Source of the DNA: JBOGEB01 sp050743125
GTDB taxonomy: Bacteria; Actinomycetota; Nitriliruptoria; Euzebyales; Egibacteraceae
DNA length: 19,409 nt
Assembly: GCA_050743125.1 (NCBI GenBank)
Contig: JBOGEB010000072.1
Coordinates: forward strand, 1-19,409
Direction of reading: 5' to 3'
Under the pieces are notes generated by a model that was given only the letters and a program-made list of their open reading frames with translations, had not been told where the DNA came from and made no database searches. This document shows positions 6,611-11,995 of the stretch, one piece after another. The position numbers and the translations under genes are program-made. Each line of letters opens with the position of its first letter. Positions within the stretch are counted from its first letter, which is position 1.

Positions 6611-6930
6611 CCGCTGATCCTTCTCTCGCAATCCGGGATCGTGGCCTCTTCGGGCCCCCGGCCGCCACGCGCGTACCCGCATGGGCGTAGCTGCAGGCGC
6701 CAGACCGCCTGGGCGTCCTCCGTGGGCGGTGTCGGGGGGAACTGCACCGTCCACCGCTTCTGGCAGCGCGGCCGGTCGCACGGGATCGCCACCGGCATCC
6801 ACCGCTCGAACTCGCCGTCGTACAGGCGAACCGGCTCCTTGCAGCACGGCTTCCAGCACAGGAACTGCCCGGAGCCGATGATGGCCGGACCGATCACCGT
6901 GCAGGGCTCTCCGGCCGTCAGTCGATCCAC
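6607..6930 (-). CDS. Small cysteine-rich protein B, paralogue of its upstream neighbour
   Basis: About 107 residues from a GTG at 6930 that overlaps the stop of the upstream gene. I do not recognise the family. The core has two cysteine clusters: KPCCKEPV and then CDRPRCQKRW about 28 residues later. The same arrangement occurs in the neighbour at 6918-7178 (TPCCDAPV ... CPTPTCRKRW), so the two are paralogues. The spacing of four or more cysteines (CC...CxxxxC) followed by KRW suggests a small zinc ribbon, but this is inference. A longer reading from 6975 is possible but would overlap the upstream gene extensively. The C-terminal 40 residues are polar and low in complexity. The gene is likely expressed from the promoter near 7215-7243. 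Confidence 0.55.
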   Translation of the reverse strand: MDRLTAGEPCTVIGPAIIGSGQFLCWKPCCKEPVRLYDGEFERWMPVAIPCDRPRCQKRWTVQFPPTPPTEDAQAVWRLQLRPCGYARGGRGPEEATIPDCERRISG

Positions 6931-7178
6931 AGCGCGTCCCGGCCGGGCGTCCACGGGTCGTACCGCAGGTCCCACCGCTTGCGGCAGGTCGGGGTCGGGC
7001 AGCGCAGCTCGACCTCGCCGAGGACCTCCAGGTCAGCGAGCGGGACCTCGACGGGGGCGTCACAGCACGGTGTGGCCGACGAGCATGTGCCGTCCGCGGT
7101 CGTGACCGCCCGCAGCCACGCGCCAACCGGGGCGGGAATGACCCGGTCCGACTTCTCGGTGGTCTGATTGCGCTGCAT
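6918..7178 (-). CDS. Small cysteine-rich protein A (zinc-ribbon-like)
   Basis: An 86-residue protein starting at ATG 7178, with a good ribosome binding site (GAGGAG, about seven bases away). It has a polar N-terminus, then TCSSATPCCDAPVEV and ELRCPTPTCRKRWDL, ending DALWID. The cysteine pattern, with paired cysteines followed by CxxxxC and KRW, is shared with the next gene and looks like a metal-binding ribbon. The partner or substrate is unknown. A promoter with an overlapping CCCGGG palindrome lies directly upstream (7206-7243), resembling the one ahead of the DUF6879 module, which suggests common control by the nearby XRE regulator. I know of no characterised family that matches. Confidence 0.65.
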   Translation of the reverse strand: MQRNQTTEKSDRVIPAPVGAWLRAVTTADGTCSSATPCCDAPVEVPLADLEVLGEVELRCPTPTCRKRWDLRYDPWTPGRDALWID

Positions 7179-7205
7179 CGGCCGCTCCTCGCTTCGATGT
7201 GGGTG

Positions 7206-7243
7206 TACCCGGGTATATTCGTTCATGTCCGGTGTACGGTCAA
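7206..7243 (-). promoter_or_regulatory. Promoter with operator-like palindrome for the cysteine-protein operon
   Basis: On the reverse strand TTGACC (7243-7238) and GAATAT (7220-7215) are separated by 17 bases. The 10-bp palindrome TACCCGGGTA (7206-7215) touches the -10 box on its downstream side, a position where a bound repressor would block transcription. The same core appears inside the promoter at 9646-9674. Confidence 0.55.
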
Positions 7244-7345
7244 GCCCTGGGTGCCAGATGCTCGACGACCGCAGGCTGCGCGCAGGCGACGCAGCGCAGA
7301 GCCGAGGCGCAGCCGGCGCGGGGAGTCCTCGCCGAAGGAGTTCAC
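7223..7345 (-). pseudogene. Internally deleted copy of the XRE-DUF5753 regulator gene
   Basis: GTG at 7345 overlaps the stop of the DUF6879 gene (GTGA), exactly as in the intact copy at 8855. The first 22 codons read VNSFGEDSPRRLRLGSALRRLR, almost the same as the intact regulator (MNSFGEDSPQRLRLGSALRRLR). The sequence then jumps to a stretch at 7274-7254 matching the 3' end of the intact gene (CGTCGAGCAYCTG). About 770 bases, including the helix-turn-helix core and DUF5753, are missing. The remaining 40 codons are unlikely to make a functional protein. Confidence 0.75.
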
Positions 7346-7899
7346 TCAGTGCGGACCATAGCGCGGAACCGCTCAAGCGGGACCGAGTGCGCCAGAGCCA
7401 GGTAGCGCTGGGCACGGCAGCGCGCGATGTCGTCCGGGTCGTCACTGCGATCCCAGCTCAGGAGGTCGCCATCTGGGGTGTAGCGGAACAAGACGGCCAC
7501 TGGTTGATCGGTGTCGCCGTCGAACAGCAGGAAGTCCTCGGTCAGCTCCGCGAGGCCGGGGTGCTGCGCGCGGTCGGCGATGCGCACGTCCTCGCCGGCT
7601 GCGACGTTCTCAGGGTAGACCGCCAGCTCGAACTCCAAGTACGGAGTCAGGGGTAGGTCGATGACGTGCACCCGGTGGAAGCGCTTGCCAGCGGCGGTGG
7701 CCTCCTGCCAGAACTGCATGTCTTCCGCTTTCCCCGGGCTCACCGGTATCGGCCGCCCCTCGTGGAACGCGCGGCGCCGTTCGGCATCACCCTCGCTGAA
7801 CACCGTGTAGTCCTGGAGCGCCTCCAGTCGGAAAGCCGACTCTTGGCAGGTCTTGAACAGCGTGTCGAGCTCCTCGCCGGTCAGCGCTTGGTGGGTCAT
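7342..7899 (-). CDS. DUF6879 family protein, copy B
   Basis: A 185-residue soluble protein of the DUF6879 family, known from actinobacteria beside XRE/DUF5753 regulators; its biochemical function is unknown. Recognisable features are the N-terminal TCQESAFRLEALQDY, the central HRVHVIDLPLTPYLEFEL, and the C-terminal SWDRSDDPDDIARCRAQRYLALAHSVPLERF. The start ATG at 7899 overlaps the stop of a short upstream ORF (TAATG). The downstream regulator copy is decayed, so this is the second half of a tandem duplication whose intact counterpart is at 8852-9400. Copies A and B align along their whole length but with many differences, except for a near-identical 82-base block at the 3' end. It still looks intact. 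Confidence 0.8.
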   Translation of the reverse strand: MTHQALTGEELDTLFKTCQESAFRLEALQDYTVFSEGDAERRRAFHEGRPIPVSPGKAEDMQFWQEATAAGKRFHRVHVIDLPLTPYLEFELAVYPENVAAGEDVRIADRAQHPGLAELTEDFLLFDGDTDQPVAVLFRYTPDGDLLSWDRSDDPDDIARCRAQRYLALAHSVPLERFRAMVRTE

Positions 7900-7952
7900 T
7901 ACCGCAGCACGTGCTCGGCGGGGTCAGGGTGGATCTTCGGATCGCAGACCAT
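7899..7952 (-). pseudogene. Remnant of the small leading gene of module copy B
   Basis: A 17-codon ORF from ATG 7952 ending PAEHVLR, like the AEHVLQR end of the small protein at 9397-9611. It stands in the same position, overlapping the DUF6879 start. The rest of the gene is not recognisable before the end of the regulator gene at 7989, so this appears to be the 3' stub of a deleted copy. Confidence 0.4.
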
Positions 7953-7988
7953 CTGGTCCTCAGCGTCTGTCTGGTAAGGAGCTGGACA

Positions 7989-8855
7989 TCAGGTGCTCGA
8001 CGAGCGGAGGTCCGCCATGATCGCGCGGAGCAGGGCGAGCGCGTCGTCGCCGGACACCGCGGCCTCGCGTAGGCGCGCGAAATGCTGGCGGTAGGTCTCC
8101 ACGTCGCGCGGGTCGGTGATCGTCAGCCGTGTAGTGAGCGTCTCGACCTCGACGATCGGGTCCTCGTCGCCGCGGTCGTCGAAGATCGTGAAGCCGTGCA
8201 TGTAGGAAGGGGCCAGCTCGGCGGTCTGGGGAATGATCCCGATCTCTACACTGGTCAGCGTCGCGACCGTGAGGATGCGGTCGAGCTGTGCGAGCATCGT
8301 CGGGGGCGGCCCGAACCGCCAGCGGAGCGCCACCTCCGTGGTCACGAACTCGAGGCGCTTGGTCTCGTCGTAGAGCATCGCCTGGCGCTCCATCCGCGCG
8401 GCCATCGCCGCGGCCAGGTCCGGCCGACCCTCCGGGAAGGTCGCCTTGCCCAGACGCCGGTAGTACTCGGCGGTTTGCAGCAGGCCGGGGACGAGCACGG
8501 GATGGAAGTAACGGATGGTGGCAGCCGAGATCTCCATCACCTGCACGTCCCGCTGCAGGCCGCCCAGCCCGCGGTCGCCGACCGTACGCCAGGCGATCGT
8601 TTCGGTGACGGCGGCCTCGGCCAGCTCAAGCAACTCGGCGCGTTCGTCGTCGGACGCACCGGTCGCCTGCGCCCAGCGCTCGACGTCGGCGACTGCAGCG
8701 GCGGACTGGCCGAGTTCGATCCGCGAGACCTTCGACTGGCTCATCCCGGCCTGCTGGGCGAGCTGCTCGCCGGTCAGGTCCGCGCGCAGGCGTAGCCGCC
8801 GCAGCGCCGACCCGAGGCGCAGGCGCTGCGGCGAGTCCTCGCCGAAGGAGTTCAC
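7989..8855 (-). CDS. XRE-family regulator with DUF5753 (Scr1/WhiJ-like)
   Basis: A 288-residue DNA-binding regulator. The helix-turn-helix occupies about residues 14-65 (LGSALRRLRLRADLTGEQLA, then MSQSKVSRIELGQ). DUF5753 follows from about 105, with its hallmark FHPVLVPGLLQTAEYYRRLG at 117-136. Proteins of this architecture are widespread in actinomycetes, typically beside a small protein gene, and are described as WhiJ-like or Scr1-type antitoxin-like regulators. The GTG start at 8855 overlaps the DUF6879 stop (GTGA), so the genes are coupled. It is the likely ligand of the CCCGGG palindromes in the promoters at 9646-9674 and 7206-7243, and thus probably autoregulatory; this is inference from position. 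Confidence 0.88.
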   Translation of the reverse strand: MNSFGEDSPQRLRLGSALRRLRLRADLTGEQLAQQAGMSQSKVSRIELGQSAAAVADVERWAQATGASDDERAELLELAEAAVTETIAWRTVGDRGLGGLQRDVQVMEISAATIRYFHPVLVPGLLQTAEYYRRLGKATFPEGRPDLAAAMAARMERQAMLYDETKRLEFVTTEVALRWRFGPPPTMLAQLDRILTVATLTSVEIGIIPQTAELAPSYMHGFTIFDDRGDEDPIVEVETLTTRLTITDPRDVETYRQHFARLREAAVSGDDALALLRAIMADLRSSST

Positions 8856-9400
8856 TCGTGATAGACGGTGGCGCGGAACTCCTCGAGCGGGACCGAGTGC
8901 GCCAGAGCCAGGTAGCGCTGGGCACGGCAGCGCGCGATGTCGTCTGGGTCGTCACTGCGATCCCAGCCGTGGATCTGCCCGTCGGGGCTCCAGTCGTACC
9001 AGACAACCACCGGCTGATCGGTTCCGTCGTCGATCAGCATGAACTCTTCGGTGAGCTCGGCGAGGCCGGGATGCGCGGCCCGGTCGGTGATGCGCACGTC
9101 TTCGCCAGCGTCCAGGTTCTCCGAGTATGCCGCGAGTTCGTATTCGATGTACGGCGTCAACGGCAGATCGACGACATGCACACGGACGAGGCGTTTACCG
9201 GCGTCGACCAGCTCCCGCGTATTCCGATGCGACCTGCTGGTCGGCCGCTCTGGCACCGTCCCCGTCTCGCGAAATGCCTTGTACCGCTCGATGTCGCCGG
9301 GCACGTTGTACTCCTGAAGCGCCTCGAGCCGGAACACCGACTCGCGGCACGTCTCAACCAGTTCGTACAACTGTTCGAGTATCAGCCGCTGACGAGTCAT
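8852..9400 (-). CDS. DUF6879 family protein, copy A
   Basis: 182 residues, the intact-module paralogue of the protein at 7342-7899. Shared landmarks are ETCRESVFRLEALQEY near the N-terminus, RVHVVDLPLTPYIEYELAAY, GEDVRITDRAAHPGLAELTE, and the C-terminal WDRSDDPDDIARCRAQRYLA. The ATG at 9400 overlaps the stop of the small gene upstream (ATGA), and its own stop overlaps the regulator start (GTGA). The three genes therefore form one tightly coupled operon. The molecular role of DUF6879 is unknown; the constant link to a DUF5753 regulator suggests a partner or effector of that regulator. Confidence 0.85.
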   Translation of the reverse strand: MTRQRLILEQLYELVETCRESVFRLEALQEYNVPGDIERYKAFRETGTVPERPTSRSHRNTRELVDAGKRLVRVHVVDLPLTPYIEYELAAYSENLDAGEDVRITDRAAHPGLAELTEEFMLIDDGTDQPVVVWYDWSPDGQIHGWDRSDDPDDIARCRAQRYLALAHSVPLEEFRATVYHE

Positions 9401-9611
9401 CGCTGCAGCACGTGCTCGGCGGCCTGAGTGAACACGACGCGCTTCAGCGCGAGGACGCCCTCGCCGGGGCCTGGGCGGGTCTGCGCAAGGATCTCGGGGT
9501 CGTCGATCACCGTGCCCTGCACGTAGATCTCGCCGTCCTGGACCTCCAAGATCTTGTGGGAACCGTGTTCCTCGTTGGTTTCGGGTCGATCGCGATCTGG
9601 ACTAGCTGCAT
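9397..9611 (-). pseudogene. Small acidic protein leading the DUF6879 module, frameshifted
   Basis: An ATG at 9611 with a strong GGAGG five bases upstream starts MQLVQIAIDP, but that frame soon stops. A one-base gap near 9582-9585 (a GGG run on the plus strand) would join it to a coding-like frame, ETNEEHGSHKILEVQDGEIY..., which runs to a stop overlapping the DUF6879 ATG and ends AEHVLQR. The joined product would have 71 residues. The good start signals and the exact coupling at the other end argue that this is a real gene carrying either a recent frameshift or a sequencing error. The family is not recognised; small proteins at this position are common in DUF5753-type modules. Confidence 0.55.
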
Positions 9612-9645
9612 GGGTGCCTCCAGGGTGTCGCGGGTGTCTCAGGCA

Positions 9646-9674
9646 ATCATGCGGGTTAACCCGGGTACAGTCAA
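9646..9674 (-). promoter_or_regulatory. Promoter with embedded operator for the DUF6879-XRE operon
   Basis: On the reverse strand TTGACT (9674-9669) and CATGAT (9651-9646) are 17 bases apart. The spacer is filled by overlapping palindromes, GGGTTAACCC (9653-9662) and ACCCGGGT (9659-9666). It shares TGTACCCGGGT with the promoter at 7206-7243. A repressor bound here would block RNA polymerase directly. Confidence 0.6.
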
Positions 9675-9679
9675 GACTC

Positions 9680-10054
9680 CTAATGGTTGCCCGAGCGCAT
9701 CGCCTCCCGCAACACGTCGGCGAGCACGTTGGCGTGGGAGAGCTTGAGCTGCTTCGTGGCGGTGAGCAGCGTGACCGGGCCGGCTTCGAGCAGCTGGGTC
9801 AGCTCCTCGACGACCTTGGCCGCTGGCGCCTGGGCCAGCTGGGCGCGGTAGCGTTCGGCGAACGCCTCGAACTTGGCTGGGTCGTGCCCGTACCACTTGC
9901 GCAACCCGGTGCTGGGGGCGACGTCTTTCGCCCAGCGGTCCAGCGCGGCGTCAGCCTTGCGGACCCCACGCGGCCACACCCGGTCCACCAGGACGCGCGC
10001 TCCGCCGTCCGGCTCCGGCGGCCCGTAGATGCGGCGGATGTGGATCGGCTCCAT
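9680..10054 (-). CDS. DUF488 family protein (YeaO-like)
   Basis: 124 residues from ATG 10054, with GGAG about eight bases upstream. The family pattern is clear: IHIRRIYGPPEPDGGARVLV followed by DRVWPRGV, then DRWAKDVAPSTGLRKWYGHD and a C-terminal VTLLTATKQLKLSHANVL. DUF488 proteins such as E. coli YeaO are small, soluble, widespread and of unproven function. It is divergent from guaA, with only 25 bases between the two starts, so the guaA promoter must lie within or beside its first codons. It probably marks the right border of the accessory block. Confidence 0.85.
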   Translation of the reverse strand: MEPIHIRRIYGPPEPDGGARVLVDRVWPRGVRKADAALDRWAKDVAPSTGLRKWYGHDPAKFEAFAERYRAQLAQAPAAKVVEELTQLLEAGPVTLLTATKQLKLSHANVLADVLREAMRSGNH

Positions 10055-10079
10055 TGCGGCACTCCTGTCCCGAGCTAAC

Positions 10080-11624
10080 GTGCGGGAGGTGGAGGACTTC
10101 GACACGGTGCTTGTGCTCGATTTTGGGGCGCAGTACGCGCAGGTGATCGCACGGCGGGTGCGTGAGGCGCACGTCTACTCCGAGATCGTGCCGCACGACA
10201 TCAGCGTGGCCCAGATACGGGCACGGCGGCCGGCCGGGATCATCCTGTCGGGCGGGCCGAAGTCGGTGTACGCCCCGAACGCGCCGTCCGTGGACCCGGG
10301 GCTGTTCGGGGTGGGTGTGCCGGTGCTCGGGATCTGCTACGGCCAGCAGCTGATGGCGGCTGCGCTCGGCGGTGAGGTCGCCCGCACCGGCGCGAGCGAG
10401 TTCGGCCGCACCGAGCTGCGCGCCGACCCGTCCAGCGTCCTGCTCCGTGACCAGCCGTCCTCCCAGACGGTCTGGATGAGCCACCGCGACACCGTCGTCC
10501 GCCCTCCGCCCGGCTTCCGGGTCGTGGCCTCGACCCCGCAGACGCCCGTGGCCGCGTTCGAGGACCCGGACCGAGGCCTGTTCGGCGTGCAGTACCACCC
10601 GGAGGTCAGCCACACCCCGTACGGGCAGGACGTGCTCAAGGCGTTCCTCGCCGCGGCCGGTGCCCGGCGCACCTGGACCGCGTACTCCGTCATCGAGCGC
10701 AGCGTCGAGGCCGTCCGCGCCCAGGTCGGGGACGCGACGGTGCTGTGCGGGCTGTCGGGCGGCGTGGACTCGGCGGTCGCGGCGGCGCTCGTGCGCCGGG
10801 CAGTCGGCGACCAGCTCGTCTGCGTGTTCGTCGACCACGGGCTCCTCCGCCACGGCGAGGCCGAGCAGGTCGAGGAGACCTTCGGCCAGCATTCGTCGGC
10901 CCGTCTTGTCACGGTGAAGGCCGCCGACCGGTTCCTCTCCAGGCTCGCCGGCGTGGCCGATCCGGAGGCGAAACGCAGGATCATCGGTGCCGAGTTCATC
11001 CGCGTCTTCGAGGAGGCCGCCCGCGAGCACGCTGGCGACGCCCGGTTCCTGGTCCAGGGGACGCTCTACCCGGACGTCATCGAGTCCGGCCATGGGACCG
11101 CCGCGGTGATCAAGAGCCACCACAACGTCGGCGGGCTGCCGGCGGACCTCGCGTTCGAGCTCGTCGAGCCGCTGCGCTGGCTGTTCAAGGACGAGGTCCG
11201 CCGCGTCGGCGAGGAGCTGGGGCTGCCGGAGGAGATCGTCTGGCGCCAGCCGTTCCCCGGGCCGGGGCTCGGCGTGCGGATCATCGGCGAGGTGACCGGC
11301 GAGCGGCTCGAGCTGCTCCGCGCCGCCGACCGGATCGTGCTCGAGGAGCTGCGCCGCGCGGGGTGCGAGCGCGAGATCTGGCAAGCGTTCGCGGTGCTCC
11401 CCGCCATCCGCAGCGTCGGCGTCCAGGGCGACGAGCGCACCTACGGCCACCCGGTCATCGTCCGCGCGGTGACGAGCGAGGACGCGATGACCGCCGACTT
11501 CGCCCGCATCGACTGGGACGTCCTGGAGCGCATCGCCGGGCGGGTGATCAACGAGGTGCCCGGCGTCAACCGGGTCGCCTACGACATCACCTCGAAGCCG
11601 CCCGGCACGATCGAGTGGGAGTGA
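10080..11624 (+). CDS. guaA: GMP synthase (glutamine-hydrolysing)
   Basis: 514 residues; converts XMP, ATP and glutamine to GMP, the last step of guanine nucleotide synthesis. The class I glutamine amidotransferase domain has GICYGQQL with nucleophile C86, and YHPEVSHTPYG with H173 and E175. The ATP-pyrophosphatase domain begins with the P-loop LSGGVDSAVAAAL (226-231 core). The C-terminal dimerisation domain ends in the conserved VNRVAYDITSKPPGTIEWE. All catalytic residues are present. The GTG at 10080 is my preferred start, giving a short N-terminal tail; GTG at 10089 is also possible, and neither has a clear ribosome binding site. A longer start at 10029 would overlap the DUF488 gene and is unlikely. 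A 46-bp palindrome begins four bases after the stop. Confidence 0.97.
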   Translation: MREVEDFDTVLVLDFGAQYAQVIARRVREAHVYSEIVPHDISVAQIRARRPAGIILSGGPKSVYAPNAPSVDPGLFGVGVPVLGICYGQQLMAAALGGEVARTGASEFGRTELRADPSSVLLRDQPSSQTVWMSHRDTVVRPPPGFRVVASTPQTPVAAFEDPDRGLFGVQYHPEVSHTPYGQDVLKAFLAAAGARRTWTAYSVIERSVEAVRAQVGDATVLCGLSGGVDSAVAAALVRRAVGDQLVCVFVDHGLLRHGEAEQVEETFGQHSSARLVTVKAADRFLSRLAGVADPEAKRRIIGAEFIRVFEEAAREHAGDARFLVQGTLYPDVIESGHGTAAVIKSHHNVGGLPADLAFELVEPLRWLFKDEVRRVGEELGLPEEIVWRQPFPGPGLGVRIIGEVTGERLELLRAADRIVLEELRRAGCEREIWQAFAVLPAIRSVGVQGDERTYGHPVIVRAVTSEDAMTADFARIDWDVLERIAGRVINEVPGVNRVAYDITSKPPGTIEWE

Positions 11625-11627
11625 GCC

Positions 11628-11673
11628 TTGTGGCCAGGATTCGTCACGCATGCGTGACGAATCCTGGCCACAA
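11628..11673. terminator. 46-bp perfect palindrome between convergent genes
   Basis: A perfect palindrome with 23-base arms (TTGTGGCCAGGATTCGTCAC followed by GCA) and no loop, four bases after the guaA stop and six before the end of the convergent gene. Position and strength suit a bidirectional terminator. The central 40 bases are identical to 1233-1272, so it is also a dispersed repeat. Confidence 0.75.
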
Positions 11674-11678
11674 CAGGG

Positions 11679-11966
11679 TTACTCGGCGTTTTCCGTGTCG
11701 TTGGTCGCTGCCTTCGGCTCGGTCGGCTCTGCGGCCTCTTCCACCTTCGCGGCGACCTGGCCGGTCAGGCGGCGGCCACGGTCGGCGAGTTGGGCGACGG
11801 TGTCGGGAAGCTGCTCGCGCACGGACCGGATCCGGTCCGGAAGCTGCCCGGACAGCTTGCGGACGCATTCAAAGGCCGCGTTCCCCGCGCCGAGCGCGGC
11901 GTAGCCGGCTTGGGTGAGCACGGCCTGTCGGCTCTTGGTCTCTGGGCTTTGGGGTTCCTGGGTCAT
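11679..11966 (-). CDS. Small amphipathic helical protein (phasin/HBHA-like), hypothetical
   Basis: 95 residues from ATG 11966, with GGAGGAG six bases upstream. An ATG at 11999 is in frame but has no such site. The core reads AGYAALGAGNAAFECVRKLS, then repeated charged helical stretches (SVREQLPDTVAQLADRGRRL), ending in an alanine/glutamate/proline-rich tail. This is the composition of small coiled-coil proteins resembling the N-terminal part of mycobacterial heparin-binding hemagglutinin or phasins. Nothing more specific can be said. It follows fahA on the same strand by 29 bases and could be co-transcribed with it, although the AT-rich gap just upstream (TTACTATAAGAGTTGACT) may hold its own promoter. 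Confidence 0.65.
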   Translation of the reverse strand: MTQEPQSPETKSRQAVLTQAGYAALGAGNAAFECVRKLSGQLPDRIRSVREQLPDTVAQLADRGRRLTGQVAAKVEEAAEPTEPKAATNDTENAE

Positions 11967-11995
11967 GGACGGCTCCTCCTGAGTGCTTGTTTCAG

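Noticed and set aside
9951..11651. 566-codon reverse-strand frame opposite guaA
   Set aside because: Arginine/histidine/aspartate-rich shadow of a highly conserved gene, and it runs through the palindrome; no family resemblance.
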